Assembly (NCBI RefSeq): GCF_009695775.1
Contig: NZ_VUNG01000002.1
Location: 166,622 to 230,621 of the forward strand
Source of the DNA: Hallella mizrahii
GTDB lineage: Bacteria > Bacteroidota > Bacteroidia > Bacteroidales > Bacteroidaceae
Direction: 5' to 3'
DNA length: 64,000 nucleotides
This document shows, piece by piece, positions 53,638 through 62,418 of this stretch; positions within the stretch are counted from its first letter, which is position 1; the number at the start of each line of letters is the position of its first letter. The translations under genes were made by a program, and so were the position numbers. The notes under the pieces are model-generated. The model ran no database searches and was not told the DNA's origin. It saw only the letters and a list, made by a program, of their open reading frames with translations.

Positions 53638-54735
53638 CTCCTGCTCTTCGGGCTCTTCTGACGCTTTCGCTTCTGAAGGCTGAGCATCCTCGCTGTCTTC
53701 TTCAGGCTGGGGAGCCTCGACCGGCGCATCGTGATGGACAAAACGCATGCGGCCCGTCGGTTGGACGTTTCGACCCATCGGCTGATGGTCAGGACGTTCT
53801 GAGCGCTCAGGCATCTCTTTCATCATCTTACCGCTGTCGATCAGATGGCGGGCAATGGAGTCGAGCATGCCATTGATATATCCGCCACTGCGCGGAGTGG
53901 AATAGAGCTTAGCCAACTCCACATACTCGTTGATCGTCACCGATACCGGGATATTGGGGAAAGTAAGCATCTCGGCGATGGCAATCTGCATGATCACTAC
54001 GTCCATATAGGCCAGACGCGAGAAGTCCCAGTTGCGGGAAGCCTCACTCATGTAGTGCTGATACTCATCGGCATTGAGGATCGTGGAGCGGAAGAGTTTG
54101 CGGGCAAAGTCTTTGTCCTCGACATCCTTCCATTCCGGCAGCAGTTCCTGCTTATTCTTGTTCTTCGGATCGAAACGCTTGATGGTCTTCAGCACGAAGG
54201 TGTCCACCACCTCCTTGTCGTCGTTCCAATAGAGACTCTTCTCCTCCAGCAGAGCGTCGAGGTCGTCGTTGGTTTCGATAAACATCTTGTAGAGCCGGCG
54301 CCACAGTTCACGATCTTCGTCATAAGTAGTCTCAGGAGTCTTCATATACTCCTGATACAACTCACTCTGCTCGATCTGGTTGCACAGCTTGCGGATGAAC
54401 TCTATATCGTCCTTCCAAGTGAGCTTCTTGTCCTCAAGGAACTCATTGAGCATTTTGTTTTCTTCCAATTGAACCGCGAATTTGTTGAACGCGAATTTGG
54501 GAGATGCCGGCTGCGTGCCCTCACGCTCCGCACGCTGATTGAGCACATCGAGACGATGCCGCTCCTCCTGCGTGACTGCGACCATCAGATCCAAGAGATA
54601 GTTGTACAAATCGTATGCCTTGGAAAGGCTGAAAAGCAATTCCTTTTCAGCTGCATCCATATTCTTATTACCGTTTTGATAGTATGCATAGGTTAACTGG
54701 ACTATCTTTATACGTATTAGCTCGCGATTAATCAT
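53635..54735 (-). CDS. nusB: Transcription antitermination factor NusB
   Basis: 366 residues, long because Bacteroidetes NusB carries an N-terminal helical extension before the NusB domain (about 175-315: NDDKEVVDTFVLKTIKRFDP, DVVIMQIAIAEMLTFPNIPV and INEYVELAKLYSTPRSGGYI). NusB binds boxA RNA with NusE for rRNA antitermination. A disordered acidic tail ends the protein. Promoter at 54772-54779; first gene of the nusB-yajC-ybbR-coaE run. Confidence 0.93.
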   Translation of the reverse strand: MINRELIRIKIVQLTYAYYQNGNKNMDAAEKELLFSLSKAYDLYNYLLDLMVAVTQEERHRLDVLNQRAEREGTQPASPKFAFNKFAVQLEENKMLNEFLEDKKLTWKDDIEFIRKLCNQIEQSELYQEYMKTPETTYDEDRELWRRLYKMFIETNDDLDALLEEKSLYWNDDKEVVDTFVLKTIKRFDPKNKNKQELLPEWKDVEDKDFARKLFRSTILNADEYQHYMSEASRNWDFSRLAYMDVVIMQIAIAEMLTFPNIPVSVTINEYVELAKLYSTPRSGGYINGMLDSIARHLIDSGKMMKEMPERSERPDHQPMGRNVQPTGRMRFVHHDAPVEAPQPEEDSEDAQPSEAKASEEPEEQE

Positions 54736-54771
54736 TTTCTTTTATTCCGTCTAAAAACATGTTTTACGCTG

Positions 54772-54779
54772 CAAAAGTA
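54772..54779 (-). promoter_or_regulatory. Promoter -7 element of nusB (TACTTTTG)
   Basis: TACTTTTG on the minus strand, 36 bp before the nusB ATG. Confidence 0.6.
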
Positions 54780-54874
54780 GGGAAAATTCCGTGGATATGC
54801 AAGAAAGAGGTATCAAAAGACTATTTTTTTAGATAAACTTTGCACATTGCTTTGCTCAATTCAAATAAAAGCAC

Positions 54875-54882
54875 TACCTTTG
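54875..54882 (+). promoter_or_regulatory. Promoter -7 element of rplY (TACCTTTG)
   Basis: A TAnnTTTG match 79 bp before the rplY ATG, with TTTG-like words upstream. It is divergent from the nusB promoter. Confidence 0.7.
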
Positions 54883-54961
54883 CATCGCTTTTCAGATTGA
54901 TACATATTATTGATTCAGTGTGATGGCGAATTAATTAACGATTTAATTTAGAGTAACACAA

Positions 54962-55594
54962 ATGAAAGAAATCAGCATTTCAGGTAAGAAGCGCGAGGCC
55001 CTTGGTAAGAAAGCTTCTAAAGCCCTTCGTAAGGAAGGTTTGGTTCCCTGCAACCTCTATGGTGAGGAGCGCGTAGACGGCAAGCCGGTAGCATTGGCTT
55101 TTGCCTCTCCCTTCAGCGAGCTGCGCAAGCTCATCTACACTCCCCACATCTATGTCGTGAAGATCAATATCGACGGCACTGACCACACAGCAGTGCTCAA
55201 GGAGATCCAGTTCCACCCCGTCACTGACGCTCCTCTGCACGTCGACTTCTATGAGGTCAACGATCAGAAGCCTATCACCATCGGCATTCCTGTGAAACTC
55301 GTAGGTCTGGCACAGGGTGTTCGCGACGGTGGACGTATGAACCTCTCTATCCGCAAGATCAACGTTACTGCTCCTTACCAGCAGATTCCTGAGCACCTCG
55401 ACGTCGACGTCACTGCTCTGCGCATTGGTAAGAGCATCAAGGTAGGCCAGCTCTCTTACGAGGGTCTGGAGCTCGCTACAGGCAAGGACGTGGTCGTTTG
55501 CTCCGTGAAGATGACACGTAACGCCAACGCCAGCGCAGCCAGCGACGACACTGACGCTTCTGCAGACGCAGCAGCTGAGGCTGAGAGCAAGTAA
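54962..55594 (+). CDS. rplY: 50S ribosomal protein L25/general stress protein Ctc
   Basis: 210 residues, the long CTC type: an L25 domain (about 1-95, ISGKKREALGKKASKALRKE then GLVPCNLYGEERVDGKPVAL) that binds 5S rRNA and a TL5-like C-terminal domain (about 96-190). An Ala/Asp/Glu-rich tail (DDTDASADAAAEAESK) ends the protein, as is common in Bacteroidetes. Probably co-transcribed with pth 33 bp downstream. Confidence 0.95.
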   Translation: MKEISISGKKREALGKKASKALRKEGLVPCNLYGEERVDGKPVALAFASPFSELRKLIYTPHIYVVKINIDGTDHTAVLKEIQFHPVTDAPLHVDFYEVNDQKPITIGIPVKLVGLAQGVRDGGRMNLSIRKINVTAPYQQIPEHLDVDVTALRIGKSIKVGQLSYEGLELATGKDVVVCSVKMTRNANASAASDDTDASADAAAEAESK

Positions 55595-55627
55595 TCCATC
55601 TCTGTAGGTTACCGATATCGATAGACA

Positions 55628-56203
55628 TTGGATAAGTATTTGATCTGTGGTTTGGGTAATCCCGGTGATGAATACGCCGGTACTCGCCACAATACAGGAT
55701 TTATGGTATTGGACGCTTTTGCTAAAGCGTCCAATATTTGTTTTGAGGATCGCCGTTACGGCTTTGTGGCTGAGACGTCCCTGAAAGGCAGAAAGGTGTT
55801 TTTGTTGAAGCCGACAACGTTCATGAACCTCAGTGGCAACGCGGTACGCTATTGGCTCAACGAAGAGAAAATCGACCAAAGCCGGCTGCTCGTCGTCAGT
55901 GATGATGTGGCATTGCCCTTGGGTGATTTCCGTCTGAAAGCCAATGGAAGCAATGGAGGGCATAATGGTCTGGGACATATCATGCAACTGATCGGCCAGA
56001 ACTTCGCACGCCTGCGAATGGGCATCGGCAACGACTATCCACGTGGCGGACAGATCGACTGGGTCCTCGGCCATTACTCCGACGACGACATGAAGGTGTT
56101 ACAACCTACCATCGACATGGCGGTCGACATCATCAAGAGCTTTGTACTGCAAGGCATCGACAACACGATGAACCAGTACAACAAACTGGGAAAAAAGCAC
56201 TAA
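55628..56203 (+). CDS. pth: Peptidyl-tRNA hydrolase (aminoacyl-tRNA hydrolase)
   Basis: 191 residues. It recycles peptidyl-tRNA released from stalled ribosomes. Catalytic His21 in TRHNTGF and Asn11 in GLGNPGDEYAGTRHNTGF, with DDVALPLG and GSNGGHNGLGHI following, identify the Pth family. The gene starts with TTG at 55628: no suitable in-frame ATG precedes or closely follows it, and residues right after the TTG (DKYLICGLGNPG) are those expected at the N-terminus. Confidence 0.95.
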   Translation: MDKYLICGLGNPGDEYAGTRHNTGFMVLDAFAKASNICFEDRRYGFVAETSLKGRKVFLLKPTTFMNLSGNAVRYWLNEEKIDQSRLLVVSDDVALPLGDFRLKANGSNGGHNGLGHIMQLIGQNFARLRMGIGNDYPRGGQIDWVLGHYSDDDMKVLQPTIDMAVDIIKSFVLQGIDNTMNQYNKLGKKH

Positions 56204-56205
56204 AC

Positions 56206-56262
56206 AATGTTGAATGTGGTATGATGAATGAAGTCAACATTCATCATACCACATTCAACATT
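56206..56262. repeat. Perfect 25-bp inverted repeat, hairpin after pth
   Basis: Arms 56206-56230 and 56238-56262 (core TTGAATGTGGTATGATGAAT) are exact reverse complements around a 7-base loop. No T run follows. ATTCATCATTC-type simple repeats continue to about 56303. Confidence 0.9.
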
Positions 56263-56308
56263 CGTCATTGCAATCATTCATTCCTCATCATTCATCATTC
56301 AATATTGT

Positions 56309-56737
56309 ATGAAAGATACTCTTCCTCAGCACGGTCCTTCGGCCCGCATCGACAAATGGCTTTGGGCAGCACGTGTTTATAAAACACGCTCCCTGGCAGT
56401 GGATGCTATCAAGAACAGCCGTGTGACCGTAGACGGAGCCAACGTAAAGCCAAGCCATATTATTAAAGAGGGGCAGGTCGTCAGCGTGAAAAAACCGCCC
56501 ATCACCTACTCTTTCCGCATTCTGGCTTGTATCGAACAGCGTGTTGGCGCCAAACTCATTCCGCAAGTCTACGAAAACGTCACGGATCCCAAGCAATATG
56601 AACTTTTGGAGATGAGCCGCATCAGCGGTTTCGTCGACAGAGCAAGAGGTACGGGACGCCCCACCAAAAAAGAGCGACGGGCCCTCGACGCCTTCATCGA
56701 GCCTGCCATGTTCGGCTTTGACGATGATGACGAGTGA
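56309..56737 (+). CDS. RNA-binding S4 domain protein (Hsp15/HslR-like)
   Basis: 142 residues from ATG 56309. The S4 domain (about 14-75, RIDKWLWAARVYKTRSLAVD with DGANVKPSHIIKEGQVVSVK) is followed by a basic C-terminal segment (RARGTGRPTKKERRALDAF), as in Hsp15, which binds 50S subunits carrying stalled peptidyl-tRNA. Its position behind pth suits ribosome rescue. A frame 27 codons longer reads through the simple-repeat spacer and is not a real start. Confidence 0.92.
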   Translation: MKDTLPQHGPSARIDKWLWAARVYKTRSLAVDAIKNSRVTVDGANVKPSHIIKEGQVVSVKKPPITYSFRILACIEQRVGAKLIPQVYENVTDPKQYELLEMSRISGFVDRARGTGRPTKKERRALDAFIEPAMFGFDDDDE

Positions 56738-56929
56738 CAAACCAAAACATGAAGCGACACGCTCAAGAAGGGCACACTCCATTTACTCTTAACACGAAGT
56801 GTTGCACTCAAGAAGGAGCGCACCCTTTACCGAGCACGGTTTCAAGCCCAGAAGCTATGAGCCCTCCAGCGTGGGACTGACTGCATTTCCCATAGATGCC
56901 TGTGCGGCCGCTCCATGACGCATATCAGC
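56738..56929. other. Intergenic spacer
   Basis: No gene seen. CTCAAGAAGG occurs twice (about 56762 and 56808) within a partly repeated stretch. Confidence 0.4.
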
Positions 56930-56976
56930 AAAAAGAGGAGGCAACGACCACAAAACCGTCGTTGCCTCCTCTTTTT
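56930..56976. terminator. Bidirectional terminator between the S4 and Kef-type genes
   Basis: A 19-bp perfect stem (56930-56948 with 56958-56976, core GAGGAGGCAACGAC) with a 9-base loop, A-rich before and T-rich after. Confidence 0.9.
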
Positions 56977-57002
56977 GTTTTCTTCTATCTTAGCTGCCAT
57001 CG

Positions 57003-59285
57003 TTATTCACAGCTGCTTGTCGCATTTTTTCCGTTGTTGGCTTCGGCCAGCATCTCCAGAGAGTTGCGCTCCCCTACTACCCAGATGATATCTCCGACCG
57101 TAAACTTGCGCGAGGGACTAATCATGGTCAAGTTTTGCTGACCTTCCTCCACGCCCACCACCATGCAACTATAGCGGTCTCTGATGCCACTCTCGCCAAG
57201 AGTCTTGCCCAGGAAAGCGCAGGAGCGCGACAGTACCATCTTTCTTAATTTCATCTCCCTTTCTTCTATATTCGGGTCTTCAGGCACCAGTTCTCCCTTG
57301 AGAGCTTTGCCAAATGCCTGCAGCTGCTCATCGCTGCCGATAGCCTGGAGACGGTCACCCGGGAAGATTATGTCATCACCACCGGGGATGTTGATGCGCT
57401 GATGGCCACGCAGGATGCTGCTCACGTGTACGCCATAACGCGTGCGGAACTGTAACTGGCGCAAAGACTGTCCCGCCCATGCACTGTCCTCGGGCACATC
57501 GAAATCCGACACATGGATATCGCGCTCCAAGAGATGATCGCCATACAACGGGCGGCGCTTGCCCTGCACCTGGGCTTCTATCTCTCGACTGCGAAGGTTC
57601 TGAACGAAGAGACGCTCCAAGGCGATGGACCGCTTCTTCATCCTGCGTGACAAGACAATCAGCGTCAGCACCACCAAAGCCAGCGTGATGACAACGGCAT
57701 TGGCGAAGCGGGCCAGATAGTTACAGATATAGAACAGAAAGGCAGCAGCGATCACGACACGTGCAAGAACGGTGAACAGCAGCGGCAGACGGTTCATACG
57801 ACTCTGAACCCACAGCGTCCTGAACTCCTCGCTATGGTTATGTTTCATCACGATGGCACGCAGGAAAGGTGCCAACAACAGCAGCAACAGCACACCACAT
57901 ACGCCATTGGCCCACCAGTGGGGCAGTAAATGACGAAAGAAGGGCAAGGCGAAAGACAACATCACGGCAGTCACGGCCATGCACAGAATAGTGTAGACCA
58001 AGGTAGAGACTGCCATCTTGGTGAGCAACCGTTTCCAGTTGCTCTGCTCCTCTACCGTGTTTTGATGAGCCTGACCGAAGTGGTTGAGCCGGCGTATCCA
58101 CCGCTTGGGCAGGACATGCTCCAGGCCGTCGTAGCAGGGTACAGCGGCACGGATCATGTAAGGAGTCAGGAACGTGGTGATGACCGAGACTGCCACGACA
58201 ACAGGATAGAGAAAGTTGCTGATCACACCGAGCGAGAGTCCAAGTGAGGCGATGATGAAGGCAAACTCACCAATCTGTGCCATCGAGAAGCCACAACGCA
58301 TGGCTGTCTTCAACGGCTGACCACTGAGCATGAAACCCAGTGTGCCGAAGATGCCCTGTCCAACAAGGATGGTCACCACCAATGCGGCAATAGGCAGGGC
58401 GTAGTCCACGAGTACACTGGGCTCGACAAGCATACCTACCGACACGAAGAAGATGGCGCCGAAGAGATTCTTCACCGGTTCCACCAACCGCTCGATCTTG
58501 TCAGCTTCGATCGTCTCCGCCAAAATGCTGCCCATGACAAAGGCACCGAAGGCTGAGCTGAAGCCGACAGCGGTGGAGATCCACGCCATCAGACAGCAAA
58601 GACCCAAGGCCACGATGACCATCGTCTCGTCGGTCATCAGCCGGCGTGTCTGCCGCAGAAAGGTGGGAACGATGAAAAGACCGACAACAAACCACAGCAC
58701 GAGGAAGAAGCCTATCTTCAACACCGAATCGAGCATCTGCCCGCCATTGGGATCACTGCCACTGGCAATAGCCGACAGCATCACCATCATGACGATGGCA
58801 AGGATGTCCTCAAGAATGAGTACACTCATCACCAGCGAAGCAAAACCCTGCTGACGGAGATCCATGTCGTCAAAGGCCTTGTAGATGATTGTCGTCGACG
58901 ACATGGCAAGCATACCGCCAAGGAAGATGCAGTCGTAATGGTTCCAATGGAAGAGATGTCCCACACTGATGCCTAAGATGATCATGCTGAAGACAATCGA
59001 CAAAGCCGCAATGACTGGTGCCATGCCCATCTTAAGGATCTTCTTGAACGAGAAGTCGAGACCCAATGAAAACAACAGGAAGAGCACGCCTATGTCTGCC
59101 CACGTCTGAATGTCGTGCTTGTCAAGTATCGACATGGTGTAAGGCATGTGGGGACTCACTAAGAATCCGGCTACAATATAGCCCAGCACAAGCGGCTGCT
59201 TGAGTTTCTTGAACAGTAAAGTGACAGCTCCGGCAACTACAAGAATAAGTGCCAAGTCTTTGACCAGGTTGGGAAGTTCAGACAT
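57003..59285 (-). CDS. Kef-type cation:proton antiporter with RCK_C domains
   Basis: 760 residues. The N-terminal half is a CPA2 exchanger with about twelve spans (VLGYIVAGFLVSPHMPYTMS, LFLLFSLGLDFSFKKILKMG and GFSSAFGAFVMGSILAETIE). After a further membrane stretch, two TrkA_C/RCK_C domains follow (about 590-665 IHVSDFDVPEDSAWAGQSLR, and about 675-745). The nucleotide-binding TrkA_N domain of typical KefB/C is absent. Presumed K+ or Na+/H+ exchange controlled by a small ligand at RCK_C. Monocistronic. Confidence 0.9.
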   Translation of the reverse strand: MSELPNLVKDLALILVVAGAVTLLFKKLKQPLVLGYIVAGFLVSPHMPYTMSILDKHDIQTWADIGVLFLLFSLGLDFSFKKILKMGMAPVIAALSIVFSMIILGISVGHLFHWNHYDCIFLGGMLAMSSTTIIYKAFDDMDLRQQGFASLVMSVLILEDILAIVMMVMLSAIASGSDPNGGQMLDSVLKIGFFLVLWFVVGLFIVPTFLRQTRRLMTDETMVIVALGLCCLMAWISTAVGFSSAFGAFVMGSILAETIEADKIERLVEPVKNLFGAIFFVSVGMLVEPSVLVDYALPIAALVVTILVGQGIFGTLGFMLSGQPLKTAMRCGFSMAQIGEFAFIIASLGLSLGVISNFLYPVVVAVSVITTFLTPYMIRAAVPCYDGLEHVLPKRWIRRLNHFGQAHQNTVEEQSNWKRLLTKMAVSTLVYTILCMAVTAVMLSFALPFFRHLLPHWWANGVCGVLLLLLLAPFLRAIVMKHNHSEEFRTLWVQSRMNRLPLLFTVLARVVIAAAFLFYICNYLARFANAVVITLALVVLTLIVLSRRMKKRSIALERLFVQNLRSREIEAQVQGKRRPLYGDHLLERDIHVSDFDVPEDSAWAGQSLRQLQFRTRYGVHVSSILRGHQRINIPGGDDIIFPGDRLQAIGSDEQLQAFGKALKGELVPEDPNIEEREMKLRKMVLSRSCAFLGKTLGESGIRDRYSCMVVGVEEGQQNLTMISPSRKFTVGDIIWVVGERNSLEMLAEANNGKNATSSCE

Positions 59286-59425
59286 CTATAATAAATAAAA
59301 AAAGTAATACTTGCCTTTCCTACAACAAGGAGAAAAACAAAACAAGACAGAAAATGGGAAATGTGCCAACAACACAACGTTGAAGAATGGAGAAGCAATG
59401 CGCCTCTCCATTCTGAAATAGGGTA

Positions 59426-60649
59426 TCAATCGTTGAACGTACCGGCTATCTGGCAAATCTTCACGATGACATCCACGGCTTTGTTCATCACTTGGATGGA
59501 GACGAACTCATAGGGCCCATGGAAGTTCACGCCACCGGCGAAGATGTTGGGACAAGGCAGTCCACGGAAACTCAACTGTGCACCGTCAGTACCGCCACGG
59601 ATAGGCTCTACTTTCGGCGTGACGCCACTCTCCTGCATAGCCTTCAGGACGATGTCGATCACATACATCTTGGGATCAATTTTCTCCTTCATATTGTAGT
59701 ACTGATCCTTGATGTCTACCTTCACCGTGCCTTCGCCATACTTCTCATTCATCTCCTTGGCAATGTTCTCCATGAAGTCTTTACGGTCTTCAAACTTGCG
59801 ACGGTCGTGATCGCGAATGATATAGCTCAATTTGGCCTGCTCGCAATGGCTCTCGATGCCCAGCAGATGATAGAAGCCCTGATAGCCTTCTGTAGTCTCA
59901 GGAATGTCGGTCTCCGGGATGTGAGCATTGAACTCGCAAGCCAGGCGGCTGGCGTTGACCATCTTACCCTTGGCATATCCTGTGTGCACACTGCATCCCT
60001 TAATGGTCACCTTAGCCGATGCTGCATTAAAGTTTTCATATTCCAGATCACCGATATCACCGCCGTCCATCGTATAAGCCCAGTCACATCCAAACTTCTC
60101 CACATCGAAATGGTGGGCACCCATGCCGATCTCCTCGTCAGGATTGAAGGCAACACGTATCTTGCCGTGCTCGATTTCCTTGTGATCCCGCAGGTAGCAC
60201 ATGGCCTGAACGATCTCTGCGATGCCGGCCTTGTCATCAGCGCCAAGCAGCGTAGTGCCGTCGGTGACAATCAGGTCTTCGCCCTTGTGGGCAAGCAGCT
60301 CTGGAAATTTCTTAGGAGAAGAAACGATGCCCGATGACAACTCAATGTCGCCTCCATCGTAGTTTTTCACGATACGGGCCTTGATATTTGCGCCACTTGC
60401 GTCCAGCGCAGTATCGTAGTGAGAGATGAAGCCAATGGTCGGTGTCTTCTTCTTTGTGTTGGAAGGCAGGGTTGCATAGATATAGCCCATGTCATCCATC
60501 TCGACGTCTTCCAGTCCTTCGCTCTCAAGTTCCTCCTTAAGATATTTGGCGAAGATAAGTTGTTTGGAGGTGCTCGGTACGGTCTTTGAATCCTCGGCCG
60601 ACTGAGTATCAAACTTTGTGTAATTGATAAATCTTTCTGTTATGTCCAT
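59426..60649 (-). CDS. pepT: Peptidase T (tripeptide aminopeptidase)
   Basis: 407 residues. A zinc M20B peptidase that removes N-terminal residues from tripeptides in the cytoplasm. Metal and catalytic motifs: [54 protein letters not shown] and the closing [18 protein letters not shown] with [13 protein letters not shown]. Promoter at 60685-60692. Confidence 0.96.
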   Translation of the reverse strand: MDITERFINYTKFDTQSAEDSKTVPSTSKQLIFAKYLKEELESEGLEDVEMDDMGYIYATLPSNTKKKTPTIGFISHYDTALDASGANIKARIVKNYDGGDIELSSGIVSSPKKFPELLAHKGEDLIVTDGTTLLGADDKAGIAEIVQAMCYLRDHKEIEHGKIRVAFNPDEEIGMGAHHFDVEKFGCDWAYTMDGGDIGDLEYENFNAASAKVTIKGCSVHTGYAKGKMVNASRLACEFNAHIPETDIPETTEGYQGFYHLLGIESHCEQAKLSYIIRDHDRRKFEDRKDFMENIAKEMNEKYGEGTVKVDIKDQYYNMKEKIDPKMYVIDIVLKAMQESGVTPKVEPIRGGTDGAQLSFRGLPCPNIFAGGVNFHGPYEFVSIQVMNKAVDVIVKICQIAGTFND

Positions 60650-60684
60650 TTTAGATATAATACTGGTTTCTCATATTTTATTCG

Positions 60685-60692
60685 CAAAGATA
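60685..60692 (-). promoter_or_regulatory. Promoter -7 element of pepT (TATCTTTG)
   Basis: A perfect TAnnTTTG on the minus strand, 35 bp before the pepT ATG. Confidence 0.7.
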
Positions 60693-60813
60693 AGGAAATT
60701 AAGTCATATTGCAAAGACTTTAGCAGTTTTTAAAGACAGAAGGACGTAAAGAGAGGGGGAAAACAAGATTTGACCCGACAAAGACTGCCGTCGGAAGTGT
60801 AAAAACAAATAAA

Positions 60814-60845
60814 GCGCTCCGCTGTTCCATGGAACTACAGAGCGC
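60814..60845 (-). terminator. Terminator after tRNA-Arg
   Basis: GCGCTC/GAGCGC enclose a second stem GTTCC/GGAAC, followed on the minus strand by TTTATTTGTTTTT. It lies just beyond the tRNA 3' end. Confidence 0.7.
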
Positions 60846-60852
60846 AACCATG

Positions 60853-60926
60853 TGACCTCGGTGGGACTCAAACCCGCGACACTCAGAACCGGAATCTGAT
60901 GCTCTATTCAACTGAGCTACGAGGCC
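60853..60926 (-). tRNA. tRNA-Arg (CCG)
   Basis: A minus-strand cloverleaf: acceptor GGCCTCG with CGAGGTC, anticodon arm TCAGA-TTCCGGT-TCTGA giving anticodon CCG, T arm GCGGG-TTTGAGT-CCCAC with one mismatch. The discriminator is A73 and CCA is not encoded. Own promoter at 60948 and terminator at 60814. Confidence 0.93.
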
Positions 60927-60947
60927 ATATTCGCTATTATCGTTTTG

Positions 60948-60955
60948 CAAAGTTA
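60948..60955 (-). promoter_or_regulatory. Promoter -7 element of tRNA-Arg (TAACTTTG)
   Basis: TAACTTTG on the minus strand, 22 bp before the tRNA. Confidence 0.65.
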
Positions 60956-61153
60956 AGCAATATTTTCGCTATCACCAAATTTTCACGTTAAAAAAAATAT
61001 ATATCCACCTGATTCTACCAGTCTGGAAACAAGAGCCGCATAGTGAACAGGCAAAACTGTCTGTGTCTTGACATATGTCTGTCTCATACAGTTCAGTGTT
61101 TACTATTTGAAAAATTATTTCTCGTTTTACTTGCATAATTACAATTAATAGCG

Positions 61154-61161
61154 TAACTTTG
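61154..61161 (+). promoter_or_regulatory. Promoter -7 element of asnA (TAACTTTG)
   Basis: TAACTTTG about 80 bp before the asnA ATG. No riboswitch-like structure is apparent in the leader. Confidence 0.65.
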
Positions 61162-61241
61162 CAGCAGAATAAAAGAAAATTCAATCGTAGGAGATACATA
61201 TTCACATCACTATACGACAATATTAACATAATCATCATATA

Positions 61242-62279
61242 ATGAGCAAACTTATCAAGCCAATAGGCTACAAGGCCCTGCTCGACAAGCATCAGACGGA
61301 ACAGGGCATCAAACAGATCAAGGAGTTCTTCCAGCAAAACCTTGCTACAGAGCTACGCCTGAGCCGTGTCACCGCTCCGCTCTTTGTCCTGCAAGGGCTG
61401 GGTATCAACGATGACCTCAACGGTGTGGAGCGTCCTGTGACTTTTCCTATCAAGGACATGGGCGAAGCGAAGGCTGAGGTCGTGCACTCTCTGGCAAAGT
61501 GGAAACGACTCACACTGGCTGAATACAACATACAACCGGGCTACGGCATCTACACCGACATGAACGCTATCCGCGCTGACGAGGAGATGGACAACCTCCA
61601 CTCGCTCTATGTCGATCAGTGGGACTGGGAGGCTGTCATCGAAAAAGGTGACCGTACCATCGCCTTTCTGGAGAATGTGGTACGCCGCATCTATGCCGCC
61701 ATCCTGCGCACAGAGTTTCTGGCCTGCGAGAGCTATCCCCAGCTGAAGCCCTTCCTGCCACGCGAGATCCATTTCATCCACAGTCAAGATTTGCTCGACA
61801 TGTATCCCAACCTCAGCCCCCATGAACGCGAGGATGCCATCTGCAAGAAGTATGGTGCCGTGTTTGTGGAAGGTATCGGCGGAAAACTCTCCGACGGAAA
61901 GAAACACGACGGTCGCGCTCCCGACTACGACGACTGGTCGACAGTGGCAGAGAACGGCAAGGCCGGCCTCAACGGTGATATCCTCATCTGGTATCCTGTT
62001 CTGGGACGCTCGTTTGAGATCAGTTCCATGGGCATCCGCGTGGACAAGGAAGCACTGCTGCGCCAGTTGAAGATAGAAGGCAAGGAAGAGCGTGAGAAAC
62101 TCTTTTTCCACCGTCAGCTTCTCGACGGCAAGCTGCCGCTGAGCATCGGTGGCGGTATTGGACAGAGCCGTCTGTGCATGGTCATGCTCCACAAAGCCCA
62201 TATCGGCGAGATCCAGGCAAGCATCTGGCCCGAAGAGATGAGAAAGGAATGCGAGGAACTCGGCATGCCGCTCATCTAA
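61242..62279 (+). CDS. asnA: Aspartate--ammonia ligase (asparagine synthetase A)
   Basis: 345 residues. It makes asparagine from aspartate, ammonia and ATP. The class II aaRS-like fold has ELRLSRVTAPLFVLQGLGIN, GYGIYTDMNAIRADEEMDNL, YVDQWDWEAVI and the closing SIGGGIGQSRLCMVMLHKAH. Full length. It carries its own promoter; aroB follows 139 bp later with a separate promoter. Confidence 0.97.
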   Translation: MSKLIKPIGYKALLDKHQTEQGIKQIKEFFQQNLATELRLSRVTAPLFVLQGLGINDDLNGVERPVTFPIKDMGEAKAEVVHSLAKWKRLTLAEYNIQPGYGIYTDMNAIRADEEMDNLHSLYVDQWDWEAVIEKGDRTIAFLENVVRRIYAAILRTEFLACESYPQLKPFLPREIHFIHSQDLLDMYPNLSPHEREDAICKKYGAVFVEGIGGKLSDGKKHDGRAPDYDDWSTVAENGKAGLNGDILIWYPVLGRSFEISSMGIRVDKEALLRQLKIEGKEEREKLFFHRQLLDGKLPLSIGGGIGQSRLCMVMLHKAHIGEIQASIWPEEMRKECEELGMPLI

Positions 62280-62394
62280 AAAAGAAACCATAAAAGTTGC
62301 ACACTGCTTAGGCCGTGTGCGCAAAAACAAAGGTTCTATATTTAAGAAACCTTAATATCAGTAGCTCTCTGTTCTATAATCCGCTTTTTTTGGT

Positions 62395-62402
62395 TATATT
62401 TG
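62395..62402 (+). promoter_or_regulatory. Promoter -7 element of aroB (TATATTTG)
   Basis: TATATTTG lies 16 bp before the ATG at 62419. Confidence 0.6.
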
Positions 62403-62418
62403 TGGTAAATAAAAAAGT

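Noticed and set aside
60720..60950. 76-codon minus-strand frame
   Set aside because: It is a reading of the tRNA-Arg gene and its terminator, not a protein gene.
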